The notes: a model not told the origin generated them from the letters alone. DNA of 64,000 nucleotides from Natronospirillum sp965602035 (GCA_965602035.1 OZ271919.1:744001-808000), one strand, 5' to 3'; shown: positions 8,983 to 18,817, numbered from the stretch's first letter. Made by a program: numbers and translations.

Positions 8983-9341
8983 AACACAACCACCTGTTCC
9001 CACTTTGCCAGCGTTGTCTGCCAACGGCCTGTTTCGAGCCATTGAACCCGCTCACTGACCGGTCCGGGATTTAGTTTGTTGAAGGCGTCACGTTCGACAC
9101 TGAGGGCGTAAAAGGCGTTTACTCCAAACAGTTCGGCCGATTGCCACAGCCTGGCCACCGAACGCTCCCCATCCGACGGTTCATGGTGAGCCAGATGGTG
9201 CAGCCCTTCGCCCTGAAAGCACAGTTCTACCGGCCGGTCGAAAACGCCGGCGGCCACAGCCATATCAAAAACCTCAGCCGCCATCCGGTTCCGATTGGTA
9301 CCGGATTGAATTATAAATCCGATTGTTCCAGTGCGGTTCAT
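8979..9341 (-). CDS. tusC: Sulfurtransferase complex subunit TusC (DsrF family)
   Basis: This 120-residue DsrE/F-fold subunit of TusBCD has the family pattern near positions 24-43 (AEVFDMAVAAGVFDRPVEL) and the middle stretch RLWQSAELFGVNAFYALS. It starts inside the last codon of tusD (ATGA overlap at 9338-9341) and ends overlapping tusB, so the cluster is tightly coupled. It has no separate enzymatic cysteine of the TusD type, as expected. Confidence 0.85.
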   Translation of the reverse strand: MNRTGTIGFIIQSGTNRNRMAAEVFDMAVAAGVFDRPVELCFQGEGLHHLAHHEPSDGERSVARLWQSAELFGVNAFYALSVERDAFNKLNPGPVSERVQWLETGRWQTTLAKWEQVVVL

Positions 9342-9682
9342 GCGGGGTTCCCGAAATGCAGATGACGTTCAGACTCGAGGCCAACAACCCAGTCGCCCAG
9401 GCCAACAATTTCCCAGGGCGCCGAACAGTCAGTGATACCACGACGTTCTGCCGCCGATACACAGACATACAGCGGACATTCGGCATCAGACGCGAGGCGT
9501 GACCAGTCGCCACAGAGTTCCTCGGAAACACCGGCCGACACCACCAGGACGGCGTCCTGATAAAAAAATACCTGACGCAGCCGGTGGCCGGCCGCCATCG
9601 CTGCCCGGGCAAAACGCTGAGCTCGGCGGTGCTGGCCAGGGGTGTCGGGTGACGCCGTCAGTGTCAGTGAGAAATCAGCCAT
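9338..9682 (-). CDS. tusD: Sulfurtransferase TusD (DsrE family)
   Basis: This 114-residue catalytic subunit of TusBCD carries persulfide on a cysteine, seen here in CPLYVCVSAAERRGI. The N-terminal LTLTASPDTPGQHRRAQRFA and FFYQDAVLVV stretches are typical of DsrE/TusD. It is the first gene of the tusDCBE cluster and overlaps tusC by 4 bases. The complex feeds sulfur into mnm5s2U formation in tRNA. Confidence 0.9.
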   Translation of the reverse strand: MADFSLTLTASPDTPGQHRRAQRFARAAMAAGHRLRQVFFYQDAVLVVSAGVSEELCGDWSRLASDAECPLYVCVSAAERRGITDCSAPWEIVGLGDWVVGLESERHLHFGNPA

Positions 9683-9712
9683 GAGCAGGTCAACAAAACA
9701 GGCAATACACCT

Positions 9713-9743
9713 AAAAAAAAGCCCCTCGGGGAATTGAGGGGCT
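9713..9743 (-). terminator. Rho-independent terminator of the yccA-like gene
   Basis: Read on the minus strand, a stem with arms AGCCCCTC and GAGGGGCT is followed by eight T residues. It lies about 40 bp downstream of the yccA-like gene stop and just upstream of tusD. Confidence 0.88.
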
Positions 9744-9783
9744 CATGGTCATTCACTGGTTCGCAATAAACCAGGTTCTACCA

Positions 9784-10446
9784 TCACTCGCTGTTCATTA
9801 CACCAAGGATGTGCAACAGGCTCACAAACAGGTTATAGATCTGCATGTAGAGCATCACGGTTGCGCGTATGTAGTTGGTCTCACCACCATGAATAATGGC
9901 ACTGGTCTGCCACAGGATGAGACCGGAACTGATCAGCACAAACAGTCCGGATGCCGCCAGGCTCACCGCCGGGATCGAAAACAGCACACCAGCCAGCATC
10001 ATGACCACAGCGGTTACAATGCCGATCATCAGTGCGCCGGCCATGAAGGAGAAATCCTGCCGCGTGATGACCGCGTAGGCGGACAGCGAGAAGAACACAA
10101 CCGCTGTGCCACCGAGTGCCTGGTATACAATACCGGGGTTCATCGCCAGGTAGGCATTAAGAATCGGGCCGAGTGACGCACCCAGCAGGCCGGTAAATGC
10201 AAAGGTCCAACCCAGACCACTCGCCTTATCCCAGGTTCTGGGCAGTACAAACCAGCTTATGCCGACGGCAGCCAGCATGAAAATCAGCGCCATACCCTGT
10301 GGCAGCCCCGCTGCCATGGCGGCAAAGGCCGTGATCGCACTGAAACCCAGAGTCAGCCCCAGCAACATGTAGGTATTTCTCAATACCTGGTGTGTGGCCA
10401 GAAGACCATCACTCGAACGAGCAACAGTTTCACGATATTCAGCCAT
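9784..10446 (-). CDS. yccA: YccA/Bax inhibitor-1 family inner-membrane protein
   Basis: This 220-residue protein has seven hydrophobic segments spread from about residue 25 to the C-terminus. It has the UPF0005/BI-1 signature LRNTYMLLGLTLGFSAITA near the start and LVSLLHILGV at the end. In E. coli YccA modulates the FtsH membrane protease; a role in membrane-protein quality control or ion leak is plausible here. It has its own terminator downstream. A candidate promoter upstream (minus strand TTGTAT, 16-bp gap, TATATA) lies near 10,485-10,515. Confidence 0.9.
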   Translation of the reverse strand: MAEYRETVARSSDGLLATHQVLRNTYMLLGLTLGFSAITAFAAMAAGLPQGMALIFMLAAVGISWFVLPRTWDKASGLGWTFAFTGLLGASLGPILNAYLAMNPGIVYQALGGTAVVFFSLSAYAVITRQDFSFMAGALMIGIVTAVVMMLAGVLFSIPAVSLAASGLFVLISSGLILWQTSAIIHGGETNYIRATVMLYMQIYNLFVSLLHILGVMNSE

Positions 10447-10585
10447 GGTATCTCTCCAGTTTTCGGTAAAATCCCACCGTCAATATATAGTGGCGTAAAT
10501 GGTTAATACAAGTCCGGAAAGCGTAAACGGTGCGGCCCGGAGCTTGCTTCAACGGAGTGGTTACAGTCGCCTGACACCCACTATC

Positions 10586-11335
10586 TCAGGCCGATTCCGA
10601 GTGCTGATGATAGTACTCCTGGCGGGTCACTGACAGCAACTCGGCCAGCTCATCGCTGCGTTCGGGATCAAAGGTCTCCGGGGCAGAGTGACTCAGTATG
10701 ATCTTGGCCTGACGCAGCACCGCCGGCGACAGCGACAACCAGTGATCGAGGCGTTCCTGAACGGCGCCCCGCAATTCCGCGGCAGGTACCCGCTGCTGAA
10801 TCAGGTCGAGGTCCAGAGCCTGCTGTGAACTGAGCTCTGCCCCCGTAAGCATCAGTGCCCGCACCCGACGCTCTCCCATCACCCTGACCAGATAGGGCGT
10901 TGAAATAACCGGCATCGCGGCATGGTGAATCTCGTTCATCTGATAGCTGCTGGTTGTTGTGCCGATCACATAGTCACAACATGCGAGTATCCCCAGAGCC
11001 CCGGCTCGGGCCCGGCCCTGTACTTCGGCGAGCGTGGGCACGGGGAAATGCATCAGTGTTTCCAGCATCCGGGTGATCTGATTGGCACTCAGCGACGATT
11101 CATAGCGCGGGGAGTCGGCAATTCGCCGCATCCACACCGGATCCGCTCCCAGACAGAAGTCGGAACCGCTGCCGCTGATGTGCAGAACCCTTACCGATTC
11201 GTCTTCCGCAAAGTCGTCGAGCGCTGTGATAAAGGCGCACAGCACGTCTTCGTCGTACACATTGCCAACCGAGGGACGGGTAAACTGGATGGAAGCAACA
11301 CCGCGCTGCAGTGTGGCATTCAGTGATTGTGTCAT
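10586..11335 (-). CDS. Enoyl-CoA hydratase/isomerase family protein
   Basis: This 249-residue crotonase-fold protein starts MTQSLNATLQRGVASIQF. The first oxyanion-hole region is HISGSGSDFCLGADPVWM and the second AGALGILACCDYVIGTT. The second region lacks the usual glutamates of a typical hydratase, so the reaction (hydratase, isomerase or other) cannot be fixed. It resembles the gamma-carboxygeranoyl/methylglutaconyl-CoA hydratase group in overall layout. It is transcribed alone and divergently from the M16C protease. Confidence 0.8.
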   Translation of the reverse strand: MTQSLNATLQRGVASIQFTRPSVGNVYDEDVLCAFITALDDFAEDESVRVLHISGSGSDFCLGADPVWMRRIADSPRYESSLSANQITRMLETLMHFPVPTLAEVQGRARAGALGILACCDYVIGTTTSSYQMNEIHHAAMPVISTPYLVRVMGERRVRALMLTGAELSSQQALDLDLIQQRVPAAELRGAVQERLDHWLSLSPAVLRQAKIILSHSAPETFDPERSDELAELLSVTRQEYYHQHSESA

Positions 11336-11542
11336 AACCGGTTTCTTATCGTTGTTGTATCCAGGAGCCAGGCTCGTTGATGGAGAACAGTCTAGCAGAC
11401 AGACAATCGTCTGCCGATTGCTATCGCAATTATCAAGCAAAGTTATGGCCAACACGGTGCCGTGGTCGGATTTTTCTGCTCAAACGTATTACCATTGTAG
11501 ATCAGCGCCGTACAGAGCGCTCTACCATGCACCAGCTCGGGA

Positions 11543-14455
11543 TTGTCTATGAGTCAGCACAATGCGTTCGATTTGATTGACCGCCACCGGATCGCGTCAC
11601 TCAACCTCGATTTACTGCACTATCGGGATGCACGCACCGGGGCAGAGCACTATCATCTGGCAAGCGACCATACCGAAAGTGTGTTTGCGGTTGCGCTGCG
11701 CACCGTACCCAGAGATAACACCGGTGTCGCCCACATTCTGGAACACACGGTGCTCTGCGGCAGTGAACGGTACCCGATTCGCGATCCGTTTTTCATGATG
11801 ATGCGGCGTTCACTCAACACCTTCATGAACGCGTTCACGTCGAGCGACTGGACCGCCTATCCATTCGCCAGTGAAAACCGGAAGGATTTTTTCAATCTGC
11901 TCGACGTCTACCTGGATTCCGTATTCTTCTCGAATCTCGACGAACTCGATTTCCATCAGGAAGGGCACCGGTTGGCACTGAAAGCACCCGATGATCCGGA
12001 CAGCGAGCTGGAATACCGGGGTGTGGTCTACAATGAAATGAAAGGGGCGATGAGTTCAGCTTCAGCCAGACTGTATCAGACACTGACGAAGTATCTGTTT
12101 CCGACCACAACCTATCACTATAACTCCGGTGGCGAACCGCAGGCGATTCCTGACCTGACCCATCAGCAGCTGAAGCAGTTCTATCAGCGTCATTACCATC
12201 CGGGGAACGCCATTTTCCTGACCTTCGGTGACGTTGATCCGGAGCAAGTGCAACTGGAAATCACCGACAAGGTACTGCAGCGCACCCGGCCTGCGCCGGA
12301 TTCTGTATCGGTGCCGTTTGAACAACGGTTCCATGCACCGGTGCAGGTACTCGAGCATTATCCGGTAGCCCCATCCGACGACGACACCGGTCCGCAGGAT
12401 CACGTGGTTGTCGGCTGGCTGCTTGGAGAAAGTACAGACGTAAAAGGGCAACTGGAAGCCAACTTCCTGACCGATGTCCTGATGGAAAACAGCTCCTCTC
12501 CGTTGCGCGAAGCGCTGGAGACGACCGACCTGGGTACGTCGGTATCGCCACTCATGGGGGTGGAAGATTCCAACCGGGAAATGATGTTCGTGTGCGGTCT
12601 TGAAGGCACCGCTGCCGACCGGGCTGACGAGGTTGAGACCCTGGTACTCGATACGCTTCGCCGGGTCGCGGAGGAAGGCGTGCCGATGGAAGACCAGCTT
12701 GCTGTACTGCACCAGCTCGAATTGGCCCAGCGGGAGATCGGCGGTGACGGGATGCCGTTCGGCCTGCAACTGATCATGACCGCATTACCGGCTGCCGTGC
12801 ACCGGGGTGATGTGGAACAGGCGCTTGACGTGGATGAAGCACTCGCTTCGCTGCGCGCGGATCTGCAGAAGCCAGACTATCTGCGCGGCCTGATCGACCG
12901 GTTGCTCCTGAACAACCCGCATCGTGTGCGCCTGACGCTCAAGGCAGACCCGGAATTCTCCGCTCGTGCGGAGCGGGAGGAGCGAGACCGGTTGAGCCGG
13001 ATTGCAGCGGGACTGTCGAGCGAGCAGAGGGACGCGATTCGGGCCCTGAATGAAAAACTGGAGGCGCATCAGAAAATCGAACCGGACATGGACCAGTTAC
13101 CGAAGGTAACGCTGGATGACATTCCGGCCACGCTGAAGGATCGTCGACCGGTTACGACGACAGACACGGTCACCGCCTATGAAGAAGGTACCAACGGACT
13201 GGGCTATCTGGCCTGGCTGATGCCGGTCGAAAATTTCGCGGGCAATCGTCTTCATTACCTGCCGCTCTACAGTGCGCTGTTGAGCGAAGTCGGCATGGGA
13301 GACGCGAGCTATCAGGATGTTCAGCGTCAGCAGTCGCGCGTCAGCGGTGGCATAGCGGCGAGTCTGGGTACACGGACTGAGCTGGATAATCCGGACCGTT
13401 TCCGCACCTATCTGACGGTAGGCAGCAAAGCGTTGAACCGCAATACCGCGGCGATGAACGAATTACTGCGGGAGACAGTGAAAAATGCGCGGTTCGATGA
13501 AACAGACCGGCTCCATGATCTGCTGCAGATGATGCTGACCCGGCGCCAGCAGGCAGTAACCGGGCGCGGCCATGTACTGGCGATGACCGCAGCCTCAGCC
13601 GCCTGGTCTCGTGGTGCGGCGCTGAATCATGCCAAGGGTGGCCTGGCCGGGCTGCAGTGGTTAAAGCAAACCGTCAAGTCTGACAAGAGTGCTTATATCA
13701 ATGAGGTAAGGCAGGAACTTGAGGCAGTACACGCGATGTTTGCCGGGTCAACAGGGCATATGCTGGCAATCGGAGAGTCCGGCTGGCTGAACGACAACCT
13801 GAACGATCTGACCGCACTTTGGGCAGATCAGGCCGGGCGTCCGGCCGCGGCCGTTTCCGGTGAGGAAGTCGACCAACCGGACCGCCATACCGCCTGGCTC
13901 ACCGACACACCGGTCAACTTCTGTGGCCGGGCGTTCCGCACCGTGCCCGTGCAACATGAGGATGCGGCGGCGCTGGCCGTATTGGCGGGCGTGCTCACCA
14001 ACGGCTTTCTGCACACTGCGGTACGTGAGCAGGGCGGCGCGTACGGCGGTGGCGCCAACCATGACCTGAACAACGGTGTTTTCCGATTCTTCAGTTATCG
14101 TGATCCCAGAATGACCGAGACACTGAATGATTTTTCGAAAGCGGTCGAGTGGCTGCTGGGTCGCCAGCTCGGGTATCAGCCGATAGAGGAGTCGGTCCTG
14201 AGCCTGATTTCCGGTATGGACAAGCCGAGTTCACCCGCCGGAGAGGCCCGGATTGCCTTCTTCAACGACCTGTTCGACCGGGATCTCGGGTTCCGTGAGC
14301 AACTGCGCCAGCGTGTGCTGTCGGTCGGAGAGGAGGACCTGAAGCGGGTGGCCGAGCGTTATCTGCAACCGGAACTGGCCGCCAATGCCGTCGTAACCGG
14401 CGCTGATCATGAAGAGGAAGCCCGCGGTCTGGGTATGACCGTGCATCGCCTCTGA
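11543..14455 (+). CDS. Presequence-protease-like M16C zinc metalloprotease
   Basis: This 970-residue insulinase-family peptidase is of the PreP/Cym1 type. The inverted zinc motif HxxEH appears as HILEHTVLCGS near residue 70, with the downstream glutamate in YRGVVYNEMKGAMSS. The two-half clamshell layout and length match M16C enzymes that degrade short unfolded peptides. No signal peptide is seen, so it is probably cytoplasmic. A second ATG at 11549 is an alternative start. It is a single-gene unit divergent from the enoyl-CoA hydratase gene, with a 207-bp region between them. Confidence 0.9.
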   Translation: MSMSQHNAFDLIDRHRIASLNLDLLHYRDARTGAEHYHLASDHTESVFAVALRTVPRDNTGVAHILEHTVLCGSERYPIRDPFFMMMRRSLNTFMNAFTSSDWTAYPFASENRKDFFNLLDVYLDSVFFSNLDELDFHQEGHRLALKAPDDPDSELEYRGVVYNEMKGAMSSASARLYQTLTKYLFPTTTYHYNSGGEPQAIPDLTHQQLKQFYQRHYHPGNAIFLTFGDVDPEQVQLEITDKVLQRTRPAPDSVSVPFEQRFHAPVQVLEHYPVAPSDDDTGPQDHVVVGWLLGESTDVKGQLEANFLTDVLMENSSSPLREALETTDLGTSVSPLMGVEDSNREMMFVCGLEGTAADRADEVETLVLDTLRRVAEEGVPMEDQLAVLHQLELAQREIGGDGMPFGLQLIMTALPAAVHRGDVEQALDVDEALASLRADLQKPDYLRGLIDRLLLNNPHRVRLTLKADPEFSARAEREERDRLSRIAAGLSSEQRDAIRALNEKLEAHQKIEPDMDQLPKVTLDDIPATLKDRRPVTTTDTVTAYEEGTNGLGYLAWLMPVENFAGNRLHYLPLYSALLSEVGMGDASYQDVQRQQSRVSGGIAASLGTRTELDNPDRFRTYLTVGSKALNRNTAAMNELLRETVKNARFDETDRLHDLLQMMLTRRQQAVTGRGHVLAMTAASAAWSRGAALNHAKGGLAGLQWLKQTVKSDKSAYINEVRQELEAVHAMFAGSTGHMLAIGESGWLNDNLNDLTALWADQAGRPAAAVSGEEVDQPDRHTAWLTDTPVNFCGRAFRTVPVQHEDAAALAVLAGVLTNGFLHTAVREQGGAYGGGANHDLNNGVFRFFSYRDPRMTETLNDFSKAVEWLLGRQLGYQPIEESVLSLISGMDKPSSPAGEARIAFFNDLFDRDLGFREQLRQRVLSVGEEDLKRVAERYLQPELAANAVVTGADHEEEARGLGMTVHRL

Positions 14456-14498
14456 GGCCGAATAGCGCGGGGCTGCGGCGTGCGGCCCCGTGTGAACC

Positions 14499-15317
14499 TC
14501 ACAGGTCGTAATCGGCCCAGGCCGGTGCATGGTCTGAGGGCTTCTCCATACCCCTGATATCGTAGTCGATCTCGGCCTGCCTGCACCGGGTCGCGAGCGG
14601 TCGGCTGGCCAATTGGTGATCGATGCGCAGCCCACGCTTTGGCGAATCGTCGAAACCGCGGGAGCGGTAATCAAACCAACTGAACCGGTCGTTCCGATCC
14701 GGGTGGTGCAACCTGAAGGTATCCTCGAGTCCCCAGGCCTTCAGTTGGTGGATCCATTCACGCTCTTCCGGCAGGAACGCACATTTGCCTGCGCTCAGCC
14801 AGCGTTTGCGGTTCTTGTCGCCAATGCCGATGTCGGTATCTTCCGGCGCGACATTGAAGTCGCCCAGAATCAGCACCTGGTCGTCAGGCGTGCGTTCTGT
14901 TTCAAGCCAGTGCAGCAGGTTGGCGTAAAAGTTGACCTTCAGCGGAAATTTGGTCGGATGATCCCGGTTCTCTCCCTGCGGAAAATACCCATTGATAACC
15001 GTGAGTGGCTGGCCGGATGGGGTGTCATGCCGGGTAATCAGCAGCCGTGACTGCGCTGACTCGTCTTCACCCTCGAACCGTCGGGCGATCAGTTGCGATT
15101 GTCCCGACTTCACCAGTGTCGCAACGCCGTAATGACCTTTCTGGCCGTTTATGACTGCCTTATAGCCCAATTGCTCCACGGCAGCGTGAGGGAACTGGTC
15201 GTCCTGTACCTTGGTCTCCTGCAGGCAGAGAATGTCCGGATCCAGTTGCGCCCGAATGGCCTCCAGTTGGTGCAGCCTGGCCCGTATGCCATTGATGTTG
15301 AAGGAGATGATCCGCAT
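14499..15317 (-). CDS. xthA: Exodeoxyribonuclease III
   Basis: This 272-residue AP endonuclease and 3'-5' exonuclease functions in base-excision repair. Family motifs are seen in order: ISFNINGIRARL, the metal-binding glutamate in LCLQETKVQDDQFP, NGYFPQGENRDHPTKF, LGDFNVAPEDTDIG, and the C-terminal SDHAPAW. The start MRIISFN is the canonical XthA N-terminus; the reading frame remains open upstream. It is convergent with the M16C protease and divergent from the TSUP permease. Confidence 0.95.
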   Translation of the reverse strand: MRIISFNINGIRARLHQLEAIRAQLDPDILCLQETKVQDDQFPHAAVEQLGYKAVINGQKGHYGVATLVKSGQSQLIARRFEGEDESAQSRLLITRHDTPSGQPLTVINGYFPQGENRDHPTKFPLKVNFYANLLHWLETERTPDDQVLILGDFNVAPEDTDIGIGDKNRKRWLSAGKCAFLPEEREWIHQLKAWGLEDTFRLHHPDRNDRFSWFDYRSRGFDDSPKRGLRIDHQLASRPLATRCRQAEIDYDIRGMEKPSDHAPAWADYDL

Positions 15318-15388
15318 AGTCTGGCAGCGCCTCACGTGATGCATTAGAGTGCGGGATCTTAGCAAGTTCACCGGGAGATCTCACGCAG

Positions 15389-16147
15389 ATGGAATGGCTG
15401 GCGCAACCGGAGTTGCTGCTTTTTCTTTTCACCGTGGCAATGGTGGCCGGCTTTGTTGACACTCTGGCAGGAGGTGGCGGCCTTCTGACCGTGCCCGCCT
15501 TGCTGCTGGCGCAGGTCCCCCCGGTGGCGGCTCTGGCCACCAACAAGCTCCAGGCATCTTTCGGCACATTGACAGCCAGTTTTCGAATGCTCCGCAGTGG
15601 CTTGGTTCAGTGGCGAAAGGTCAAATGGCTGTGCGTTATCAGTGCCCTGGGCTCGATAATCGGTACGTTGCTGGTTCAGCAGTTTGACCCCGCTTTGCTG
15701 GATGTACTGATACCGATCGTGTTGCTGCTTATTGCCCTCTACTACCTGCTGGTCAGAAGCCCGGGAGAGGCTGCACGGCCGCGAATGTCGGAGGCCACCT
15801 ATCGTCGGTTTGTGGGAGGCGCCATTGGCTTCTATGACGGGTTTTTCGGGCCCGGCACAGGCTCCCTGTTCGCGTTCAGCCGCAATGCACTGCGCGGTGA
15901 AACCCTGATCGACAGCACGGCTGTGGCAAAGCTCCTCAATGCGGCGTCCAATATTGCTTCGCTCTTACTGTTCGCATTCAGTGGCCATGTCGTGTGGTTG
16001 CTCGGGGGCATTATGATCGGCGGTCAGATTATCGGTGCCACCGTGGCAAGCCACCTGATCATCGGCGGGAGAACCGGTTGGATCAGGCCGGCCATTGTTC
16101 TGGTGTGTATTGCCATGGCCATCCGTACGCTGGTCGAGCACCTCTGA
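15389..16147 (+). CDS. TSUP-family (TauE/SafE) membrane permease
   Basis: This 252-residue integral membrane protein has about eight hydrophobic segments. The two family repeats are recognisable (VAGFVDTLAGGGGLLTVPALLL near the start and GGAIGFYDGFFGPGTGS in the middle). TSUP members export or import small organic and inorganic sulfur anions or other organic anions; the substrate here is not determined. It is transcribed away from xthA. Confidence 0.88.
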   Translation: MEWLAQPELLLFLFTVAMVAGFVDTLAGGGGLLTVPALLLAQVPPVAALATNKLQASFGTLTASFRMLRSGLVQWRKVKWLCVISALGSIIGTLLVQQFDPALLDVLIPIVLLLIALYYLLVRSPGEAARPRMSEATYRRFVGGAIGFYDGFFGPGTGSLFAFSRNALRGETLIDSTAVAKLLNAASNIASLLLFAFSGHVVWLLGGIMIGGQIIGATVASHLIIGGRTGWIRPAIVLVCIAMAIRTLVEHL

Positions 16148-16243
16148 CGTTATGGCCGGGTCGGTATTCAGACGCACTCGAAATTGGACTATGATGCCAA
16201 CCCGTGCAGGCAAGTGCCAAGAAGGCAAACAGGAGGGTTCCTT

Positions 16244-16606
16244 ATGAAGTGTATGGCCGATCTCTGTGTAATTCCGATCGGGCAGGGCGTGTCGGTGGCC
16301 GACGAGATTGCGGAATGCCAACGTGTGCTGAGCGAATTCCCGGTCGACATAGCCCTGCATGCCTATGGCACCGGGATCAGTGGCGAATGGGATGACGTGT
16401 TCGGCGCCATTCGGGCGTGTCACGAACGCCTGCACAGGAAAGGCGTTGTACGAATCTCATCAACGATAAAGGTTGGCACCCGGACGGACCACGAGCAAAG
16501 TTTCGATGACAAGGTCCGTGCTGTTACCGATCGCCTGGCCGGAGACAGTGGCGACGTTGAGGTCAGTTCGTCGCCATGCGATCTGTCAGACGACGATCTG
16601 CGCTGA
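16244..16606 (+). CDS. Thiamine-binding protein of the MTH1187/YkoF-like family
   Basis: This small 120-residue protein has the family N-terminus ADLCVIPIGQGVSVADEIAE and the core HAYGTGISGEWDDVF, ending in STIKVGTRTD. Members form oligomers that bind thiamine. The start ATG at 16244 follows a strong AGGAGG ribosome-binding site. The stop codon abuts the kynU start codon directly, so the two genes are likely co-translated, although a functional link is not obvious. Confidence 0.85.
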   Translation: MKCMADLCVIPIGQGVSVADEIAECQRVLSEFPVDIALHAYGTGISGEWDDVFGAIRACHERLHRKGVVRISSTIKVGTRTDHEQSFDDKVRAVTDRLAGDSGDVEVSSSPCDLSDDDLR

Positions 16607-17866
16607 ATGGAAAATAGGACACTACCCCGGCCCGAGTCGCTGGAAGCCTGTCGCCAGCTTGATGAACGGGATCCGCTGGCAAAGGCTCGTGACGCGTTCC
16701 AGGTGCCCCACGGAATCCTGTATCTTGACGGCAATTCCCTCGGCTGTATGCCCCGGGCTGCGCCCGAACGCCTCCGCCGGGTCGTTGACCACGAGTGGGG
16801 TGAGGGCCTTATCCGGAGCTGGAACACGGCCGACTGGATCGGGCTGCCCGAGCGGCTCGGCGCAAAAATCGCGCCGCTTGTGGGAGCCGATCCGGGCGAA
16901 GTGATCGTCACTGATTCCACGTCAGTGAATCTGTTCAAGCTGGCCGCCGCGGCCATGCGTATGAGGCCAGGGCGGCGCACCGTGATCACGGAACCGGGGA
17001 ACTTTCCGACCGATCTCTATATTCTACAGGGCCTTGTTGATTTCATGCCGGAGGCGCCGCGCCTGATTACCTGCCCGATCGAGGAAATTCCGGCGCGGCT
17101 CGATGACGACACAGCGCTGGTGCTGCTGACCCATGTGCATTACAAAACCGGTCATGTCAGGCCCATGCGGGCTCTGACCGAAGCAGTTCAGGCCGCCGGT
17201 GCTCTGATGCTCTGGGATCTCAGCCACTCGACGGGCGCCATGCCGCTCGCGCTGTCCGAAACCGGCGTTGACCTGGCCGTGGGCTGCGGCTACAAGTACC
17301 TGAACGGTGGGCCGGGGGCGCCGGCGTTCCTGTACGTGGCAGAACGTCACCAGGCGGAACTGGACCAACCGATATATGGCTGGTTCGGGCACGCCGAACC
17401 GTTTGCCATGAGCGATGATTACCGCCCGGCGCCTGGCATTCGCCGGGCCATTACCGGTACCACACCGATACTGGGCGCCAGTGCATTGGAGGTGGGGCTG
17501 GATGTGTTCGAGACCGTGTCCATGAACGACATTCGTTTCAAATCCATGGCACTCACACAGCTGATGATTGATCAGGTGAGGCGGCGTTGCCCGGCGTCAG
17601 GGTTTGTATTGGCGAGTCCGGAAGCCGCATCCGACCGGGGCAGCCAGGTGGCCTTTCGGCATCCTGATGCCTATGCCATTATTCAGGCGATGATTGATCG
17701 GGGTGTCATCGGGGACTTTCGAGCGCCGGATATCATGCGGTTCGGCATGGCACCGCTCTATATCGGATATCGGGATGTATGGAACGCCGTGGAGGCGCTG
17801 GTTGAGGTTATGGAGTCCGGAATCTGGCGCGCAACGAAGTATCAACAGCGATCGGCGGTTACCTGA
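16607..17866 (+). CDS. kynU: Kynureninase
   Basis: This 419-residue PLP-dependent hydrolase converts kynurenine to anthranilate and alanine (or 3-hydroxykynurenine to 3-hydroxyanthranilate). Motifs are LYLDGNSLGCMPRAA near the start, TDSTSVNLFKLAAAA, WDLSHSTGAMPL, and the PLP-lysine region CGYKYLNGGPGAPAF. Length is typical. No tryptophan dioxygenase or formamidase genes are adjacent. A GNAT gene follows after 2 bases. Confidence 0.94.
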   Translation: MENRTLPRPESLEACRQLDERDPLAKARDAFQVPHGILYLDGNSLGCMPRAAPERLRRVVDHEWGEGLIRSWNTADWIGLPERLGAKIAPLVGADPGEVIVTDSTSVNLFKLAAAAMRMRPGRRTVITEPGNFPTDLYILQGLVDFMPEAPRLITCPIEEIPARLDDDTALVLLTHVHYKTGHVRPMRALTEAVQAAGALMLWDLSHSTGAMPLALSETGVDLAVGCGYKYLNGGPGAPAFLYVAERHQAELDQPIYGWFGHAEPFAMSDDYRPAPGIRRAITGTTPILGASALEVGLDVFETVSMNDIRFKSMALTQLMIDQVRRRCPASGFVLASPEAASDRGSQVAFRHPDAYAIIQAMIDRGVIGDFRAPDIMRFGMAPLYIGYRDVWNAVEALVEVMESGIWRATKYQQRSAVT

Positions 17867-17868
17867 CC

Positions 17869-18393
17869 ATGGTAACAGAGGGCCGGGCCACAATCAGATG
17901 GGCGAATCGGGCGGATTTCCCGGCGCTTTGGGCCATTATGGAGCCCATCGTCCGTGCCGGCGAGACCTACGCGATTGACCCGGCTATTAATGCCGACGAC
18001 ATGGCCGATTACTGGCTGAAAGCACCGGAAGAATGCTGGGTGTGGCAGGCCGATGGCGGTGAGATTCTGGGCACCTATTATCTGAAGACCAATCAACCGG
18101 GCCCCGGTGCCCATGTCTGCAACTGTGGCTATATGGTGTCGGCTGATGCCCGGGGGCAGGGCATTGCTACATCGCTGTGTCGCCATTCAATGGAGCGCGC
18201 CCGTGCGCTCGGCTATGAGGCCATGCAGTACAATTTCGTCGCCTCTACCAACGCGGGAGCCGTGCGACTCTGGCAACGCCTGGGCTTTGAAATTGTGGGC
18301 ACACTGCCGGGAGCGTTTCGACACCCGACCGCCGGGCGGGTTGACGCCTACGTGATGTACCGGCAACTGAACGACCCGGCTACACCGGCCTGA
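17869..18393 (+). CDS. GNAT-family N-acetyltransferase
   Basis: This 174-residue acetyltransferase has the acetyl-CoA-binding motif A (VSADARGQGIATSLCRHSMERA) and motif B (STNAGAVRLWQRLGFEIVGTLPGAF). The pattern is close to the Mpr1/phosphinothricin-acetyltransferase-like subgroup acting on small molecules, but the substrate is unknown. It begins 2 bp after kynU and probably shares its transcript. Confidence 0.85.
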   Translation: MVTEGRATIRWANRADFPALWAIMEPIVRAGETYAIDPAINADDMADYWLKAPEECWVWQADGGEILGTYYLKTNQPGPGAHVCNCGYMVSADARGQGIATSLCRHSMERARALGYEAMQYNFVASTNAGAVRLWQRLGFEIVGTLPGAFRHPTAGRVDAYVMYRQLNDPATPA

Positions 18394-18409
18394 AACGGAG
18401 AAGCAGACA

Positions 18410-18751
18410 ATGAGCGAAACGATCGGTTGGCAGGACTTTACGAGGGTGGAACTGCGCGCCGGAACCGTAGTGGCAGCGGAAGTCTTCACAGAAGCGCGAA
18501 AACCCGCCTACAAGCTGATGGTTGATTTTGGCGAGACCATCGGAGTGCGCAAGTCCAGTGCCCAGATTACGGACCTGTATGAGCCTGCCGACCTGATCGG
18601 GAGACAGGTAATCGCCGTGGTCAACTTTCCACCCAAACAGATTGGCCCGATACGGTCAGAGTGCCTGGTGACCGGATTTCACCGGGATGACGGAGCAGTG
18701 GTTCTGGCGCAACCGGATCAGCCGGTACCGGATGGCGCCCGACTTGCCTGA
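18410..18751 (+). CDS. csaA: CsaA-like tRNA-binding-domain protein
   Basis: This 113-residue protein consists of a single OB-fold tRNA-binding domain. It has the CsaA signature FTRVELRAGTVVAAEVFTEARKP and the central GVRKSSAQIT, ending with GFHRDDGAVVLAQPDQPVPDGARL. CsaA is described as a secretion-related chaperone in Bacillus and is also related to methionyl-tRNA synthetase C-domains. It sits 16 bp behind the GNAT gene with a GGAG ribosome-binding site. Confidence 0.88.
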   Translation: MSETIGWQDFTRVELRAGTVVAAEVFTEARKPAYKLMVDFGETIGVRKSSAQITDLYEPADLIGRQVIAVVNFPPKQIGPIRSECLVTGFHRDDGAVVLAQPDQPVPDGARLA

Positions 18752-18817
18752 GGCATCCATCGTTGGTCAATTTCTGGTAAAGTCTGGCCCACCTCTAACG
18801 AAACAGGGACGCAACGC

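Noticed and set aside
9745..10176. Plus-strand frame of 143 codons opposite the yccA-like gene
   Set aside because: It is the complement of a well-supported membrane-protein gene and has a composition typical of antisense frames.
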